A DNA stretch of 6,340 nt from Desulfobacteraceae bacterium (GTDB lineage Bacteria > Desulfobacterota > Desulfobacteria > Desulfobacterales > BuS5): NCBI GenBank assembly GCA_030592105.1, contig JAUVKE010000161.1, positions 1 to 6,340 of the forward strand, in the 5' to 3' direction. This document shows positions 5,652 to 6,340 of the stretch, piece by piece (the stretch's first letter is position 1; each line of letters begins with the position of its first letter). A program made the position numbers and the translations under genes. The notes beneath the pieces were generated by a model that did no database searches, was not told where the DNA came from, and saw only the letters and a program-made list of their open reading frames with translations.

Positions 5652-6340
5652 TTAATCTGTTTTATGCCCAACAATATAGATTAAAATATCATTAAATAAG
5701 AAAAAATCTGGATCATGATAATATTCTTCAAGCTCTTTTAAACCATCATTGATCTCAATATTACTAAAATGTGCCAGGTTTGACATAAATTTTTGTCTTA
5801 TCAATTCAAACCAGCGGTTTTTTTTTATTTTAAAGGGATAAGCTTTTTGATGCACCTTTACACCAAATCCCGCTTTTTCAAGTTCATCTATAAATATATT
5901 ATAATCCGGCTGGGATTGTTCAAAAGATTTTAAGGCGGATTTAAATAATGGAAACCCAGGGATTTGAGGCCTTGTTACAATGCAGATGATTCCATGATAA
6001 GTAAGCTGGTCATGCATTCGTGAAAAAATGCTGGTTCTGTTTTCAAAATGATGTACAGCCTCCTTTATAAAAATTTTATCATATCTTAATTCGTGTTTCC
6101 CTGAAAAGGAAGAAGCACTCTCACACATGGTTAAAACATTGTCATACATCCCCGCCTTTTCAAGCATCTTTTCGCATGTATCAACACAGAGCACCCTATT
6201 AACCAGACCAGCGTTTTTATGAATAAGGCTGGAAAAAAATCCGGTTCCCCCTCCAAGGTCAACAAGGAGATCATCCTTTTTTAATTCAAGTAATTTTACA
6301 ATTAAATCTGCCGACCATATGCAATATTTTGAATCAGCTG
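5652..6340 (-). CDS. Class I SAM-dependent methyltransferase (5' end outside window)
   Basis: The frame stays open to the right edge, so at least 228 residues are visible and the true start lies beyond the window. A GTG at 6194 could pass for a start, but it falls inside the fold. Upstream of it the translation reads KDDLLVDLGGGTGFFSS (6279 to 6229), the glycine-rich SAM-binding motif I. It continues into VLCVDTCEKML, where the Asp (6180-6182) is the expected acidic residue binding the ribose. Further on, YDKIFIKEAVHHF and LTYHGIICIVTRP match the strand-4 and strand-5 motifs of UbiE/Methyltransf_11-type enzymes. The C-terminal part (FELIRQKFMSNL onward, then EELEEYYHDP-like helices) is a cap with no recognised substrate signature. 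The amidohydrolase follows 36 bases downstream, which suggests a shared transcript. A small-molecule substrate is likely for this fold, but which one cannot be told. Confidence 0.9.
   Translation of the reverse strand, partial: ADSKYCIWSADLIVKLLELKKDDLLVDLGGGTGFFSSLIHKNAGLVNRVLCVDTCEKMLEKAGMYDNVLTMCESASSFSGKHELRYDKIFIKEAVHHFENRTSIFSRMHDQLTYHGIICIVTRPQIPGFPLFKSALKSFEQSQPDYNIFIDELEKAGFGVKVHQKAYPFKIKKNRWFELIRQKFMSNLAHFSNIEINDGLKELEEYYHDPDFFLFNDILIYIVGHKTD

Overview
This AT-rich window looks like chromosomal DNA of an anaerobic, acetate-metabolising bacterium. A sulfate-reducing deltaproteobacterium (Desulfobacterales-like) is my best guess. The guess rests on the general flavour of the proteins, the long three-domain phosphotransacetylase beside acetate kinase, and the repeat-littered spacer. 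It is an inference, not a database result. All six genes I can support lie on the minus strand, so in transcription order the window reads from its right end to its left.

Right end (about 6340 to 4497): a class I SAM-dependent methyltransferase, cut by the window edge, is followed after 36 bases by an amidohydrolase-2 family protein. The amidohydrolase has an unusual TPR-like N-terminal extension and starts behind a perfect AGGAGG ribosome binding site. The two probably form a transcription unit whose other members lie outside the window. Their substrates cannot be read from the sequence.

Middle (4496 to 4101): about 400 bases without a credible gene, but not featureless. It holds a strong 9-bp GC hairpin, an array of four TGAYAAC-type heptamers, a GCGGC/GCCGC hairpin, a pair of imperfect 26-base direct repeats, and an AAACTC/GAGTTT inverted repeat. 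It reads like a mosaic of dispersed repeats. Next to it (4100 to 3586) is a two-gene type II toxin-antitoxin module: an antitoxin of the 'addiction module component' family and a ParE/RelE-fold toxin, overlapping by four bases. A 51-base imperfect hairpin follows the toxin stop.

Left part (3465 to 128): pta and ackA, joined by a TAATG stop/start overlap, form an acetyl-CoA / acetyl phosphate / acetate interconversion operon with substrate-level ATP formation. Both enzymes keep the residues known to matter in the Methanosarcina enzymes. The 127 bases after ackA hold nothing I can name.

I did not find a convincing previously undescribed system. The points most worth a second look are the TPR-like amidohydrolase beside the methyltransferase, the repeat mosaic next to the toxin-antitoxin module, and the long hairpin between the toxin gene and pta.
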